Shown piece after piece: positions 24,678 through 33,319 of a stretch of DNA of 38,739 nucleotides. Below the pieces are notes generated by a model. That model was not told the origin of the DNA. It did no database searches and was given only the letters and a program-made list of their open reading frames with translations. Each line of letters opens with the position of its first letter. Within the stretch, counting starts at the first letter, position 1. Made by a program: the position numbers and the translations under genes. Source of the stretch: Desulfobacter curvatus DSM 3379 (lineage in GTDB: Bacteria > Desulfobacterota > Desulfobacteria > Desulfobacterales > Desulfobacteraceae); contig NZ_KB893084.1 in NCBI RefSeq assembly GCF_000373985.1, forward strand, positions 1 through 38,739, read 5' to 3'.

Positions 24678-26954
24678 ATGAGCCGTTGTTTACCTTTTTT
24701 TTTAATTCTGATTCTCGTCCTTGAAGGTTGTGCTTCTGACCAGCAAGACGCAGAGAACTATATCCGGGAAGGGAAAGCGTATTTTGAAAAGCAGGAATAT
24801 GCCAAGGCTGAAATACAGCTGAAGAACGCAGTCAGTCTGATACCGGATTCAGCAGAGGCATATCATCTTCTTGCCCAAACCTATGTGAAGGAAAAAAAGG
24901 CCCAGGAGGCGTTTACTGCATTTTTACGGCTGGAGCAGCTGGAACCGGACAATCTTGAAACCAAACTCCAGCTGGCCTCGTTCTATTTTCTGGCCAAGAA
25001 ATGGCCTGAAGCGGAAAAAAAAGTAACACAGGTCCTTACGGCTGACCCGGACAACATCAAAGGCCTCTATCTGAAAGCCGGTGTTCTGGGCAGCAAAAAA
25101 GAGCCATTAGATGCCTTGGCGGCCATCTATGACCGGATTCTTACGCTGGATTCCAAACAGACCAGAGCCATGCTGGTCCTTGCAAGGATCTACCTGGCCC
25201 AAAAAGATTCCGCCAGAGCCGAAGCCATGCTGATAAAAGCCCTGGAAACGGCACCGGATAACTTGAACATTAACCGTGCCGTATTCAGTTATTACCTGGC
25301 CCAAAAGGCCTATGAAAAAGCCCAGAAAGTTCTGGAAGACCTGGTGGCTAAAAAACCGGAGGCTGTTGAACCCAGGCTCATGCTGGCCAATTTCCAGGCA
25401 GGCCAAAATGAAAACAGCCAGGCCGAGCAATCTTTTTTAAAAGCGATTGAACTGGCACCGGACAATCCGTTGCCCCACATGCTCATTGCCCGGTTCTACA
25501 ATGCCAACGAGCAGCCGGACAAGGCAGAGGGGTTTATCAAAAAAGCCCTGGCCATCCATCCGGAACATTCGGGTTTGAAGACCGCTTATGCAGACTTTTA
25601 TTTCCTTCACCGGGAATATGAAAAATCCGAAAAAATAATTGATGAGGTATTGGCTGTCCGCCCCGACTTTCCCCAGGCAAAGGTTCTCAAAGCAAAGCTG
25701 TTGATATCCCGGGATAAAGAGGATCAAGCCAAGGAAATCCTGCTGTCCCTGTTGGAAGAGGAACCCGATTCAGCCCAGTATAATTTTTTACTGGGTTCTG
25801 TGCTGTTGAAAGAAAGAAAAACAGATCAGGCCATGGCCTATATTGCCAAAACCCTGGAAAAGAATCCCTCCCACCTCAAAGCAAGAGTTATAATGGCGGA
25901 TATCTATTTCAGACGGGCCGACTATTTTCTGGCCGAGGCTGAAATTGACAAGGCATTGAAACTAAGCCCTAAAAACTATGAGGCTCTTTTGCTGAAGGGC
26001 AATCTTTACGCAGCACAGCATAAAATACAAAAAGCCCAGGCTATTTATGAAGCTTTGATCCAGGACCACCCCGAGAACCCGGCAGCCCTGTTCAGATTGG
26101 GCAATCTTTTTATGATGGACAAAAAACCGGACAAGGCATTGGCCGTCTATGACAAAGCCCTGGCCATTAACCCAAACCTGATGGATGTTTTTACCAACAT
26201 GATCCGGGTGTACAGCGCCCAAAAAGAGTATCAGACCGCTCTTGACAGGTGTGATGCCCATCTTGAGGCCATGCAGGACGCACCGCCTGTTGTGGTCTCC
26301 ATTATCCAAGGGCTCAGGGGAAACCTTTTCATGGCCCTTGGAGAGTCGGATGCTGCAAAGCAAGCCTTTGAACTGTCCATCCAGTCCAATCCCCAATTTA
26401 CTCAATCCTACCTCGCCCTGGCCAGGATATACCATCAGGAAAAAAATGATACCAAAGAGATTGAGACCTATAATAACCTGTTGGCTCAGCGGCCTGAGCA
26501 AATCGAACCCCATTTTCAACTTGGACTGTTTTACGAAAAAAATGGTAAAAATGAACAGGCAAAGGCACACTACGAAAAAGTTCTCGAACTAAATCCGGAA
26601 TACATTCCGGCCTTGAACAACCTGGCGTTTTTCTATGCCGAACGGAACATGGAGATGAACAAAGCCCTGGATATGGCCAGAAAAGCCAAGGAGCTCAGCG
26701 GGGAAATCCCGGCCATCATGGATACCCTGGGCTGGATTTACTACAAAAAAGAACTCTATGATTCTGCCATTCAAGAGTTCGCCGGCTGCATTGAAAAAGA
26801 GCCTGAAAACCCGATGTTCAACTTTCATATGGGCCTGGCCTACAATAAAAAGTGGGATTACACCAATGCTGAAAAATACCTGAAAAAGGCACTTGAGCTG
26901 AAGAAAGACTTTAATGGAGCGGATGAGGCTAAAAAAATTCTTGAACAGATCTGA
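24678..26954 (+). CDS. TPR-repeat lipoprotein
   Basis: The 758-residue protein has a lipoprotein signal (LVLEGC lipobox, lipidated Cys at about 18) followed by an almost unbroken array of about twenty tetratricopeptide repeats such as AEAYHLLAQTYVKEKKAQEA and AIEKP-type turns (PDN..). It would be anchored in the outer or inner membrane facing the periplasm and act as a protein-interaction scaffold. The repeat composition resembles the PEP-CTERM/PrsT-type TPR lipoproteins, but no exopolysaccharide genes are near, so no function is assigned. TTTTAGGAG precedes the start. Confidence 0.82.
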   Translation: MSRCLPFFLILILVLEGCASDQQDAENYIREGKAYFEKQEYAKAEIQLKNAVSLIPDSAEAYHLLAQTYVKEKKAQEAFTAFLRLEQLEPDNLETKLQLASFYFLAKKWPEAEKKVTQVLTADPDNIKGLYLKAGVLGSKKEPLDALAAIYDRILTLDSKQTRAMLVLARIYLAQKDSARAEAMLIKALETAPDNLNINRAVFSYYLAQKAYEKAQKVLEDLVAKKPEAVEPRLMLANFQAGQNENSQAEQSFLKAIELAPDNPLPHMLIARFYNANEQPDKAEGFIKKALAIHPEHSGLKTAYADFYFLHREYEKSEKIIDEVLAVRPDFPQAKVLKAKLLISRDKEDQAKEILLSLLEEEPDSAQYNFLLGSVLLKERKTDQAMAYIAKTLEKNPSHLKARVIMADIYFRRADYFLAEAEIDKALKLSPKNYEALLLKGNLYAAQHKIQKAQAIYEALIQDHPENPAALFRLGNLFMMDKKPDKALAVYDKALAINPNLMDVFTNMIRVYSAQKEYQTALDRCDAHLEAMQDAPPVVVSIIQGLRGNLFMALGESDAAKQAFELSIQSNPQFTQSYLALARIYHQEKNDTKEIETYNNLLAQRPEQIEPHFQLGLFYEKNGKNEQAKAHYEKVLELNPEYIPALNNLAFFYAERNMEMNKALDMARKAKELSGEIPAIMDTLGWIYYKKELYDSAIQEFAGCIEKEPENPMFNFHMGLAYNKKWDYTNAEKYLKKALELKKDFNGADEAKKILEQI

Positions 26955-26995
26955 TGGTGTCGCAAAAAGTCTTTCGCCAATATTGGGGTTAAGAC

Positions 26996-27026
26996 AAAGG
27001 CCTAATCGTTCAACGATTGGGCCTTT
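26996..27026 (+). terminator. Hairpin in convergent gap, probable terminator
   Basis: AAAGGCCTAATCG and CGATTGGGCCTTT pair over 13 positions with one wobble, with loop TTCAA. A second short hairpin (GCGCCTTCC/GGAAGGCGC, 27030-27050) follows. They lie between two converging genes and may end both transcripts. Confidence 0.7.
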
Positions 27027-27090
27027 GCTGCGCCTTCCATAGGAAGGCGCTTATCATCGGGCGGATTCTATTCGGCCTACTCTATAGTGT

Positions 27091-27573
27091 TTACAGCTTG
27101 TAACCGATCATCCTCAAAAAATCTTTGCGTTTTTTAATGTCGTCCTCTGTTTCAACACCCTTGGAAGAAAACCCGTCCACCACACCCAGAATGCCTCTGC
27201 CCTGGTCGGTCTGGGCCATGATCACCTGTGTAGGATTGGCTGTGGCACAATGGATGCGCACCACCTCTGGAACGGCTTGGATGGTATTCACGATGTTGAC
27301 GGGAAACATATCTTTCATAAAAATGATAAAGGAATGACCGGCTGACAGGGCCTGGGCATTCTTTTTTGCAAGTTCCACCATATCTTCATCCGTTCCGGAA
27401 TGACGGATCAGGCAATCCCCGGAAGCCTCGCAGAATGCCACCCCGAATTTGGCGTTGGGTACGGTGCAGACAATGGCCTCGTGAACATCTTCAACGGTTT
27501 TAATGAAATGGGAATGCCCCAGGATAAAGTTGAGTTCTTCCGGGTTTTCTATGGTTACGCTGATTAGTTCCAT
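27091..27573 (-). CDS. Adenosine-specific kinase family protein (PF04008)
   Basis: The 160-residue protein matches the small adenosine-specific kinase/DUF355 family: ELISVTIENPEELNFILGHSHFIKT opens it (given in pieces: VTIENPEELN and FILGHSHFIKT), then FGVAFCEASGDCLIRH and GRGILGVVDG near the end. A crystal structure of an archaeal member suggested adenosine binding, but the cellular role is not settled. ATG 27573 with GAGGAGG is preferred to 27615. It stands alone in a convergent position to the TPR gene. Confidence 0.85.
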   Translation of the reverse strand: MELISVTIENPEELNFILGHSHFIKTVEDVHEAIVCTVPNAKFGVAFCEASGDCLIRHSGTDEDMVELAKKNAQALSAGHSFIIFMKDMFPVNIVNTIQAVPEVVRIHCATANPTQVIMAQTDQGRGILGVVDGFSSKGVETEDDIKKRKDFLRMIGYKL

Positions 27574-27692
27574 TATTTCCTCCTCTATATTGAATTTCTT
27601 AAAGCTCGCGAGCAATATTCGCGCCTTACTCCTGAGTTTCTGTCAAAAAAAAACAAGAAATTGTCAAACTCCTTTCTTCTTGTTTCTAGTTT

Positions 27693-27727
27693 CCAGTCTC
27701 TAGTTTCTGCGGCTCAGCCGCCTTAGG
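27693..27727. repeat. Dispersed 35-bp repeat, copy 2
   Basis: CCAGTCTCTAGTTTCTGCGG plus CTCAGCCGCCTTAGG corresponds to copy 1 at 13934-13968 with four or five differences, changes in the GCGG-loop keeping the hairpin. It lies in the gap between the adenosine-kinase-family gene and the actin-like gene. Confidence 0.6.
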
Positions 27728-27740
27728 TATTGAGCTTTTA

Positions 27741-27822
27741 TTTTACCATGAAGGACATGAAGCGCATGAAGAATATATACCGGGAATCAATCTTCGTGTT
27801 CTTCATGCTCTTCATGGTTTTA
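27741..27822. repeat. Fold-back element with ATGAAG units
   Basis: ACCATGAAGGACATGAAG (from 27745) and further ATGAAGAA units on the left are mirrored by TTCTTCATGCTCTTCATGGT on the right (27799-27818), giving an imperfect hairpin of about 82 bases. A related unit occurs at 6376-6392. Any open frame here is a by-product of the repeats. Confidence 0.5.
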
Positions 27823-27881
27823 AGTTGGAAACATCTTAACTTTGATGACACCGGACCTGCAGAAACATACTGGGCATTCCT

Positions 27882-29642
27882 TTATTCCAGTGACAGTGCT
27901 CCCCATGACAGATCAAAGGCCTGGTCATTCTGCTCCAGATTAGTGATCATAAGGGACGGCATGATCCATGCCTGGTTGTCACTGCTCTGGGCCACCCGGA
28001 TTACGGGATAGGCGGACTGCCGGGCAATGGTCTTTACCGTAAGAAACCGGGTGCTGTTTTCCCCTGCCGGAAATCGGGTAAAGGCCAGGTGGTTGACATT
28101 GTTGTGCTCTGCCGATTTCTTGTAATTTTCAAACTCTTCCATATTGTAGATCCGCCCGGGAAGCACTTCCATCTGGGCGGTGGTCCGGGTATCCGTATCC
28201 ATGGAAATATAATATTTGTGGTCATCCACACAGATTTCATACCCGTCATAAAGGGTGTACACATTGCCCAGCAGGGTAATCAATTTTTCAAAATGGGAGA
28301 TTTTTTTGGCATAGCGCTCCCCTTCCTGGTTTTTACCCACATGCCGGTACTCGGCCATGAACAGGCAGTGCTCGGGCAAGAGCAGCAGTTCGTCCTTGTT
28401 GAACTCCTTGAGGATGTGCTTTTTAATGGCTTTTCTAACCTTTTCGGACTTGGTGGGACGGCCTGAAATCAGAAAATAGATGCCGGACAAATTTTTATCC
28501 TTGCGCCATTCGTTGAGCAAACCGGCCTGTTTACTGCATAACAGTTCCAGAAACCGTGAAAAGTCCCTTCCAAGGAACCGGTCATTGTCCCACCATGGAC
28601 CGGTTTCCTCCGGGGAGCGGTTCTGGGCAAAGGTCTCTGCAAAATATTCACCGGCCTTTCTTTCGGAAAAAGATTCCTTTCGGTTCAGGGCTGTGGTAAT
28701 GCCAAGCGCCGGATCCTGAAACGTATTGGCCAGAAGAACGCTGACATCTGTGGTCAATCCGCCAATGTCAATGTGACACACCACAAACTGAAGATTCTCG
28801 GCATTGGGGTCACGCTGGGCAGCCTGGGAGAAAATAAAGTCTACATCCTTTAAATCCGGCAGCCGGTCTTTCTGGCCGGACAGGTCCCAGAACGGCAGCA
28901 GCTTGATCAGGTTCAAAAAATAAAGCTCGCACGCCCCGCTTTCATCTGCAGAAATATTGACAAATGTTTTACGCAAATGTCTCAAATCACTTGGGAACAA
29001 CCATTTCCACTTCCGGTCCGATGATAGGTTCATGCACACGGAATAGATATTTTCCCTGTACCCGTTTCTTAAATTTTCAATGAACAGGTCCGGTACCGTG
29101 ACCCGGATTTCTGTGATTACCGGAATGGCAGGGCCGTTCCAGGGGCGATCCTTATTGGGCTCGGTGATATATTTGAAACTGTGTTCAAGGATTTTTTTGA
29201 TGTAAAGCTTGAACTGGGGCACATCTCCCCTGTAGGCGGCAAATTTGGAGGCAAATTCATATTTGGCGCTTTTAACAATCTGGCTTGAACTGACATGCTC
29301 TTCACCCATATCAGGCACAAAGGCAAAATCCCGCTCATCACCGGAAGGCGGATTGATAAAAGCCGAAGGGAATCCCCCCTGGGCATCGGAGTCGCCATGG
29401 ACGACATACTGCCATGAGTCGGTGATTTTGTCCCGGCCAAAGCTGCAGGGCCAGCACAAAACACTGGTCCGGTAAGAGCCGAAATCAATGAAAAGAATAT
29501 ATTCCTCGTGGTTCTGGATGTCCCTTGGGGTGCGGCCAGCAATGGTTTCATAGTAAAGTTTGCCGTCATCCTCCAGTTCCAGCTGGAACTGGTCCACTTC
29601 CTTTTTTTTTCGTTTGAACAGATTAAACCACATGTTGGGCAT
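27882..29642 (-). CDS. Actin/Hsp70-fold ATPase, SrfB-like
   Basis: The 586-residue protein shows the three signatures of the actin-Hsp70 fold: phosphate 1 FIDFGSYRTSVL (51-62), phosphate 2 HIDIGGLTTDVSVL (290-303), and an adenosine-type FLISGRPTKSEKVR (390-403). The GxTxD pattern and the segment ADESGACELYFL between the motifs recall Hsp70 and virulence factor SrfB. SrfB proteins are about 1,000 residues, so this is a shorter relative or an independent branch. A basic stretch (KRKKK) follows the start. ATG 29633 with AGAGG may be the true start. It overlaps the dynamin-like gene, so they are translationally coupled. Confidence 0.6.
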   Translation of the reverse strand: MPNMWFNLFKRKKKEVDQFQLELEDDGKLYYETIAGRTPRDIQNHEEYILFIDFGSYRTSVLCWPCSFGRDKITDSWQYVVHGDSDAQGGFPSAFINPPSGDERDFAFVPDMGEEHVSSSQIVKSAKYEFASKFAAYRGDVPQFKLYIKKILEHSFKYITEPNKDRPWNGPAIPVITEIRVTVPDLFIENLRNGYRENIYSVCMNLSSDRKWKWLFPSDLRHLRKTFVNISADESGACELYFLNLIKLLPFWDLSGQKDRLPDLKDVDFIFSQAAQRDPNAENLQFVVCHIDIGGLTTDVSVLLANTFQDPALGITTALNRKESFSERKAGEYFAETFAQNRSPEETGPWWDNDRFLGRDFSRFLELLCSKQAGLLNEWRKDKNLSGIYFLISGRPTKSEKVRKAIKKHILKEFNKDELLLLPEHCLFMAEYRHVGKNQEGERYAKKISHFEKLITLLGNVYTLYDGYEICVDDHKYYISMDTDTRTTAQMEVLPGRIYNMEEFENYKKSAEHNNVNHLAFTRFPAGENSTRFLTVKTIARQSAYPVIRVAQSSDNQAWIMPSLMITNLEQNDQAFDLSWGALSLE

Positions 29643-31128
29643 CCTCTTTAATACGTCTTTCTACAAGGGTGAAATCACCGCGCACCAGCATGTTGGGAAC
29701 GTAAAATTCCGCCATGTTCATGATGATGTGGGGCAAATCCTTTTCCGCGGCACTCAAAAAGCCTTTGTTTTCAGGATCAAGGCGCTTGTGCATATTTTTC
29801 CATAGGACATCGGCAATGGCCTCGCTTTTGGGGGTGTCGGCCAAAAACTGGTCCAGGTACTGGGTGAATATGGCGTTCCAGAACGCTTTGTGGTCTTCAC
29901 CCCCCCCCTCTTCGTTATATTGGATTTCCCGATCAAAAAAGTGCCGCAGGGTTTGGTAGGTCCCTTTTAAAATGGCTTTGCGCATGCGTTCCTTGACTTC
30001 GGCCACCTCATCATAACTTTCAATTTCATAAAGCAAATCAACAGCCTGGGTATGCACTTTTTCCGCCTTTTTGATCCAGGGCATCAAAAACAGATTGTCA
30101 AGGGCATCTCTGATATTGGAGGTGGTGCAGATGTCGTTGAGCATCTGCCTGGACCAGGCAATTCCCCCGTCCGCTTTGATCTGATCCTTGATTTCACGTA
30201 AATCTTTGTACCGAGACAGATTGCGTATCCAGGTATCCACGTGGGGGCCGGGAGAGATAAAATTCACCGGATATTCACTGTTGCACGGATTAATCAACTG
30301 CACAACGGTTTCAAAGGCTTTATAGCTTTTGAAATCGCTTTCAAGATCCTGCTCCACATTGGTGTTGCCGCAATAGCTTGCCACGGCACTGTCCCCCTGC
30401 AGGGAGAGAATCAACGGCAATTTCTGGTACGCGTGAGTGGTTTCCAGCACTGTGCGGTATTTTTTGAGGATGGCATCCAAGGGGTGGCCCGGTGGGATGG
30501 CGATTTTGTGCTGGAAACAAGCCACAAGAATACCGGGATAGCGCTCCAAGCAATCCAGCATATTGGCCTGGAACTTTTCATGGCGCTCCTTCTGGAACTC
30601 AACGGCGTCCGCACCCTCTTTAATGCCCGGATATTCAATGGCCGGCAAGGTCATGGGGGTCTGGTCCTCGGGCACGGCCACCCGGATGAGGTAATCATCC
30701 GGGTCTGCCCCGGAGGAAAGATCATACAGCCGGTTGAACTGCTCTTGGGTTAACCGGTCCCGGATTACATTGCCCGTGGAAATGCTGATCTGGCTGACCA
30801 CCACCTCGTCGGTCCAGGATACCGGTTCCACAAGACAGGGAACCGCCGTGTTCTCCGAGGTGTTGCGCTGCTTGACCGCAAACAGCCTGCGAAGCGTGTC
30901 ATTGTCAAACAGATCCAGAAGATAGCTGGTCTTAAAGGATTTATCCGTACCCGTAATGTGGATATATACGGGCAGATCCGTGTCCGGTGCCGTTTTCAGG
31001 CACAGTTGGCAGCGTTCAATGACCTTGTTCACCCGGTCTGCCTGCCGGGCCGGCACGCCGGCAAGTTGCTGGATGATCTCCTTGATGCCGTTCTGAATTT
31101 TCAAAAGCCGGTCTGTGTTGTCAAACAT
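29623..31128 (-). CDS. Dynamin-like GTPase-fold protein with degenerate P-loop, SrfC-like
   Basis: The 501-residue protein has a large-GTPase layout: strand and P-loop HITGTDKSFKTSYL (57-70), where F65 replaces the usual glycine before KT; switch-I-like SENTAVPCLVEP (91-102), close to the TAVPT of dynamins; ExxG IEYPGI (164-169) for DxxG; and LSLQGD (241-246) for a guanine-specificity box. A helical C-terminal half (about 300-500) would correspond to the stalk. Nucleotide binding may be weak or altered. The middle gene of a three-gene operon, it follows the membrane protein by 49 bases and overlaps the ATPase gene by 20. SrfC/PF10139 proteins are a possible comparison. Confidence 0.55.
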   Translation of the reverse strand: MFDNTDRLLKIQNGIKEIIQQLAGVPARQADRVNKVIERCQLCLKTAPDTDLPVYIHITGTDKSFKTSYLLDLFDNDTLRRLFAVKQRNTSENTAVPCLVEPVSWTDEVVVSQISISTGNVIRDRLTQEQFNRLYDLSSGADPDDYLIRVAVPEDQTPMTLPAIEYPGIKEGADAVEFQKERHEKFQANMLDCLERYPGILVACFQHKIAIPPGHPLDAILKKYRTVLETTHAYQKLPLILSLQGDSAVASYCGNTNVEQDLESDFKSYKAFETVVQLINPCNSEYPVNFISPGPHVDTWIRNLSRYKDLREIKDQIKADGGIAWSRQMLNDICTTSNIRDALDNLFLMPWIKKAEKVHTQAVDLLYEIESYDEVAEVKERMRKAILKGTYQTLRHFFDREIQYNEEGGGEDHKAFWNAIFTQYLDQFLADTPKSEAIADVLWKNMHKRLDPENKGFLSAAEKDLPHIIMNMAEFYVPNMLVRGDFTLVERRIKEDAQHVV

Positions 31129-31177
31129 ATGGTTAAATAAAACTCCTTGATGCTGATTTTTTCAAAACGTTTGGCTC

Positions 31178-33055
31178 CTATGGAATTTTTACAATCTGAT
31201 AATTTCCGTCCTTGGCCTTGACGATTCTAAGCTCAGTGTCGCCGGCCTCAATGGTCATATCCGTGATGTCATGACGGAAACACAGGGTGATGCTGTCCCT
31301 GGATACCATAAAAGTAAAAGGGTTGAACAGGTTAACGCTGGCCTTCTCAAAGGTGGTGGAGGAGCCGTCCCTAAACGTTGCCTTAAAGCTGTCCAAGGGC
31401 TCAAACAAGCGGATGATATTCGTGGTGCCGGGCGTAATGGTCACAGATTGAACTGAAAAACTGTCATCCTTGGAAAGCTGAATCAAGGTGGTGTTGAACT
31501 GAATGGGGTCCCGCTTTAAGGAGACATTGGCCTCCTGCTCAAAGGATGATTTGGTAATCAGGTTGGACAGCACCAGACTTGTTATGGGATCATTGGTCTG
31601 AATGCCGTATTTACCCTTTGCATCTCCCATGAGCAGTTCACGGTGGACACTGACCTTAATCCGGTCCTGGGACACCTTGGACAGGCCCAGGGCCTTGATC
31701 CGCTCTTTAATGATCCCAAGCTGGTTGGTCTGGCCGGTCTCTGTACTGAAATAGGTCAAGGTGCTGTCCGACAGCTTCAATCCCCCGGCCTGATTATCAT
31801 CAAACGCATACCAGGCCATGTCCGCAGGCAGCCCCTTGTCTTCCAGCACCAGGTGTCCTATACGTTTGGGCACCAGGGTGGCGCTGCCCTGGTGGAAGAA
31901 AGCTGCAAAATCAAGATTTCCGGAACTGTTGCTCCGGGTGAGCAGGTACCAGGCTTTACCGTTAAATTTGGTGTCAATGCGAAGGGGGGTAAAGGTGTAT
32001 ACATTCTCCAGAAAGCCCTTCATCTTGTAACTGATGCGGTCACTGGCCATGAGTTCTGCAAAGGCATTTTCATCCCGGATTTTTTTAAAATCGGGGTAGG
32101 AGATCATGTTCTGCTTCATATAGTTGGAAATTTCAGTGTGCTTGATATTTAAATCCCCGACCTTGAAATAGAAAATATTGGAAGCATACCCGGACTGCAC
32201 TGTCGAATAAATCCGTGCCAGGCGCATGAATTCAGTGCCTGCCAGGACCTCCCTGCGGGCGCTGATCAACTCTTCAACCTGGTTATTATAGTTAAAATAT
32301 ACGAATAAAATCAATCGATTGCCCCGGTTCATCTCCTCCTCACCGCCCTGACGGTATTCGGGAAGGCCCATGGTTTGAAGCATGGACGAGACATATTCGG
32401 TTTTTAAAAGCTTTCTCGCCACATCTTTTTGTTCCGGCGCTCCGTCATGGAGCCAGGCATCCAACTGGGGGAATACGGTTTGGTAAAACTGCATTTCAGG
32501 GCTGGTATCCTTGCCGATGCTGCTGATAAAGGGAATCTTTTTTAACAGGGTACCATATTTAAATCCCACGAAACCGATCAAGGAAATCAGCAGAATAGCG
32601 GCAATCCAGGGAAACCAGCGCTGTTTCATTTTGCTGATGCCTTTTTGTTTCTGGAGGATCGAAAGCAGGGTTGTGACGCGTTCCTTACCCATATAGGTAT
32701 CATCATGCACCACGTTGCCCCCGTACGCCACAAGGCTTTTCTTTTTATCCGCAGACCGGAAAAAGGCCCATGCATACCCGATATTATCGCCTCTGGCAAC
32801 ACGGACCGTCAGATAATCCACCAGGGCTTTGCGTTCGGCGCCGGTGAGTTTATTAAAGGATACGGGTTCCATGTCCGGGTCGAGCTCGATCATTCCATTC
32901 ACCGGGATGATCCGGATTTCCATCTGGGGCCCAATGCTCTGATAGCGTCGGACATCCTGGAAAAAAGTGCACTCCGGAGGAATCTGTGCCTTGTATATTA
33001 ATGGACTGTCAGTAACCTTTATAAGCGACAGTTCAAAATCATTTAAACGTGCCAT
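31178..33055 (-). CDS. Single-pass membrane protein with large extracytoplasmic domain
   Basis: The 625-residue protein is not a family I recognise. Residues 1-145 are soluble and end in a basic patch (KQKGISKMKQR); a hydrophobic helix at 148-165 (WIAAILLISLIGFVGF) follows; the remaining 455 residues would face the periplasm, with mixed alpha/beta composition and no cysteine pairs or known motif. AAGGAG lies 11 bases before the ATG. It leads the operon with the dynamin-like and actin-like genes, occupying the place of SrfA in srfABC-like sets, but no sequence similarity to SrfA can be asserted by eye. Confidence 0.55.
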   Translation of the reverse strand: MARLNDFELSLIKVTDSPLIYKAQIPPECTFFQDVRRYQSIGPQMEIRIIPVNGMIELDPDMEPVSFNKLTGAERKALVDYLTVRVARGDNIGYAWAFFRSADKKKSLVAYGGNVVHDDTYMGKERVTTLLSILQKQKGISKMKQRWFPWIAAILLISLIGFVGFKYGTLLKKIPFISSIGKDTSPEMQFYQTVFPQLDAWLHDGAPEQKDVARKLLKTEYVSSMLQTMGLPEYRQGGEEEMNRGNRLILFVYFNYNNQVEELISARREVLAGTEFMRLARIYSTVQSGYASNIFYFKVGDLNIKHTEISNYMKQNMISYPDFKKIRDENAFAELMASDRISYKMKGFLENVYTFTPLRIDTKFNGKAWYLLTRSNSSGNLDFAAFFHQGSATLVPKRIGHLVLEDKGLPADMAWYAFDDNQAGGLKLSDSTLTYFSTETGQTNQLGIIKERIKALGLSKVSQDRIKVSVHRELLMGDAKGKYGIQTNDPITSLVLSNLITKSSFEQEANVSLKRDPIQFNTTLIQLSKDDSFSVQSVTITPGTTNIIRLFEPLDSFKATFRDGSSTTFEKASVNLFNPFTFMVSRDSITLCFRHDITDMTIEAGDTELRIVKAKDGNYQIVKIP

Positions 33056-33319
33056 ATGGGGTAATTCTCCTTAAGCAATAACCTTATTCTTTTTGCCGTA
33101 TCTTTTTATCACTACCATCCTGATAAAGCAAAAGAACATATCATATAAGTAACTGAAAAAACAGAGTTGAAAAAAGGAAAAAATGATTTAACCCAAGCGT
33201 GTCGGCCTGCTTGACCGATCTTTATACCGGTATATCCATCGTCAAAATCGTTGCATTTTCAATTCCAAAGGCGCATAAACTTTTAGGGTGTCTGTTCACC
33301 CCAGTGGAATTTAAAGATT
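33056..33319. other. Divergent intergenic region
   Basis: 264 bases between two divergent genes. A weak TGG-N10-GC pair on the minus strand (33253-33266) is not convincing as a sigma-54 promoter. No repeat or small gene was seen. Confidence 0.4.

Noticed and set aside
27730..28011. 93-codon plus-strand frame
   Set aside because: It is made by the ATGAAG fold-back repeat and then runs antisense over the actin-like gene.
33253..33266. GG-N10-GC pair upstream of the membrane-protein gene
   Set aside because: The flanking consensus bases are poor and it is 200 bases from the start codon.
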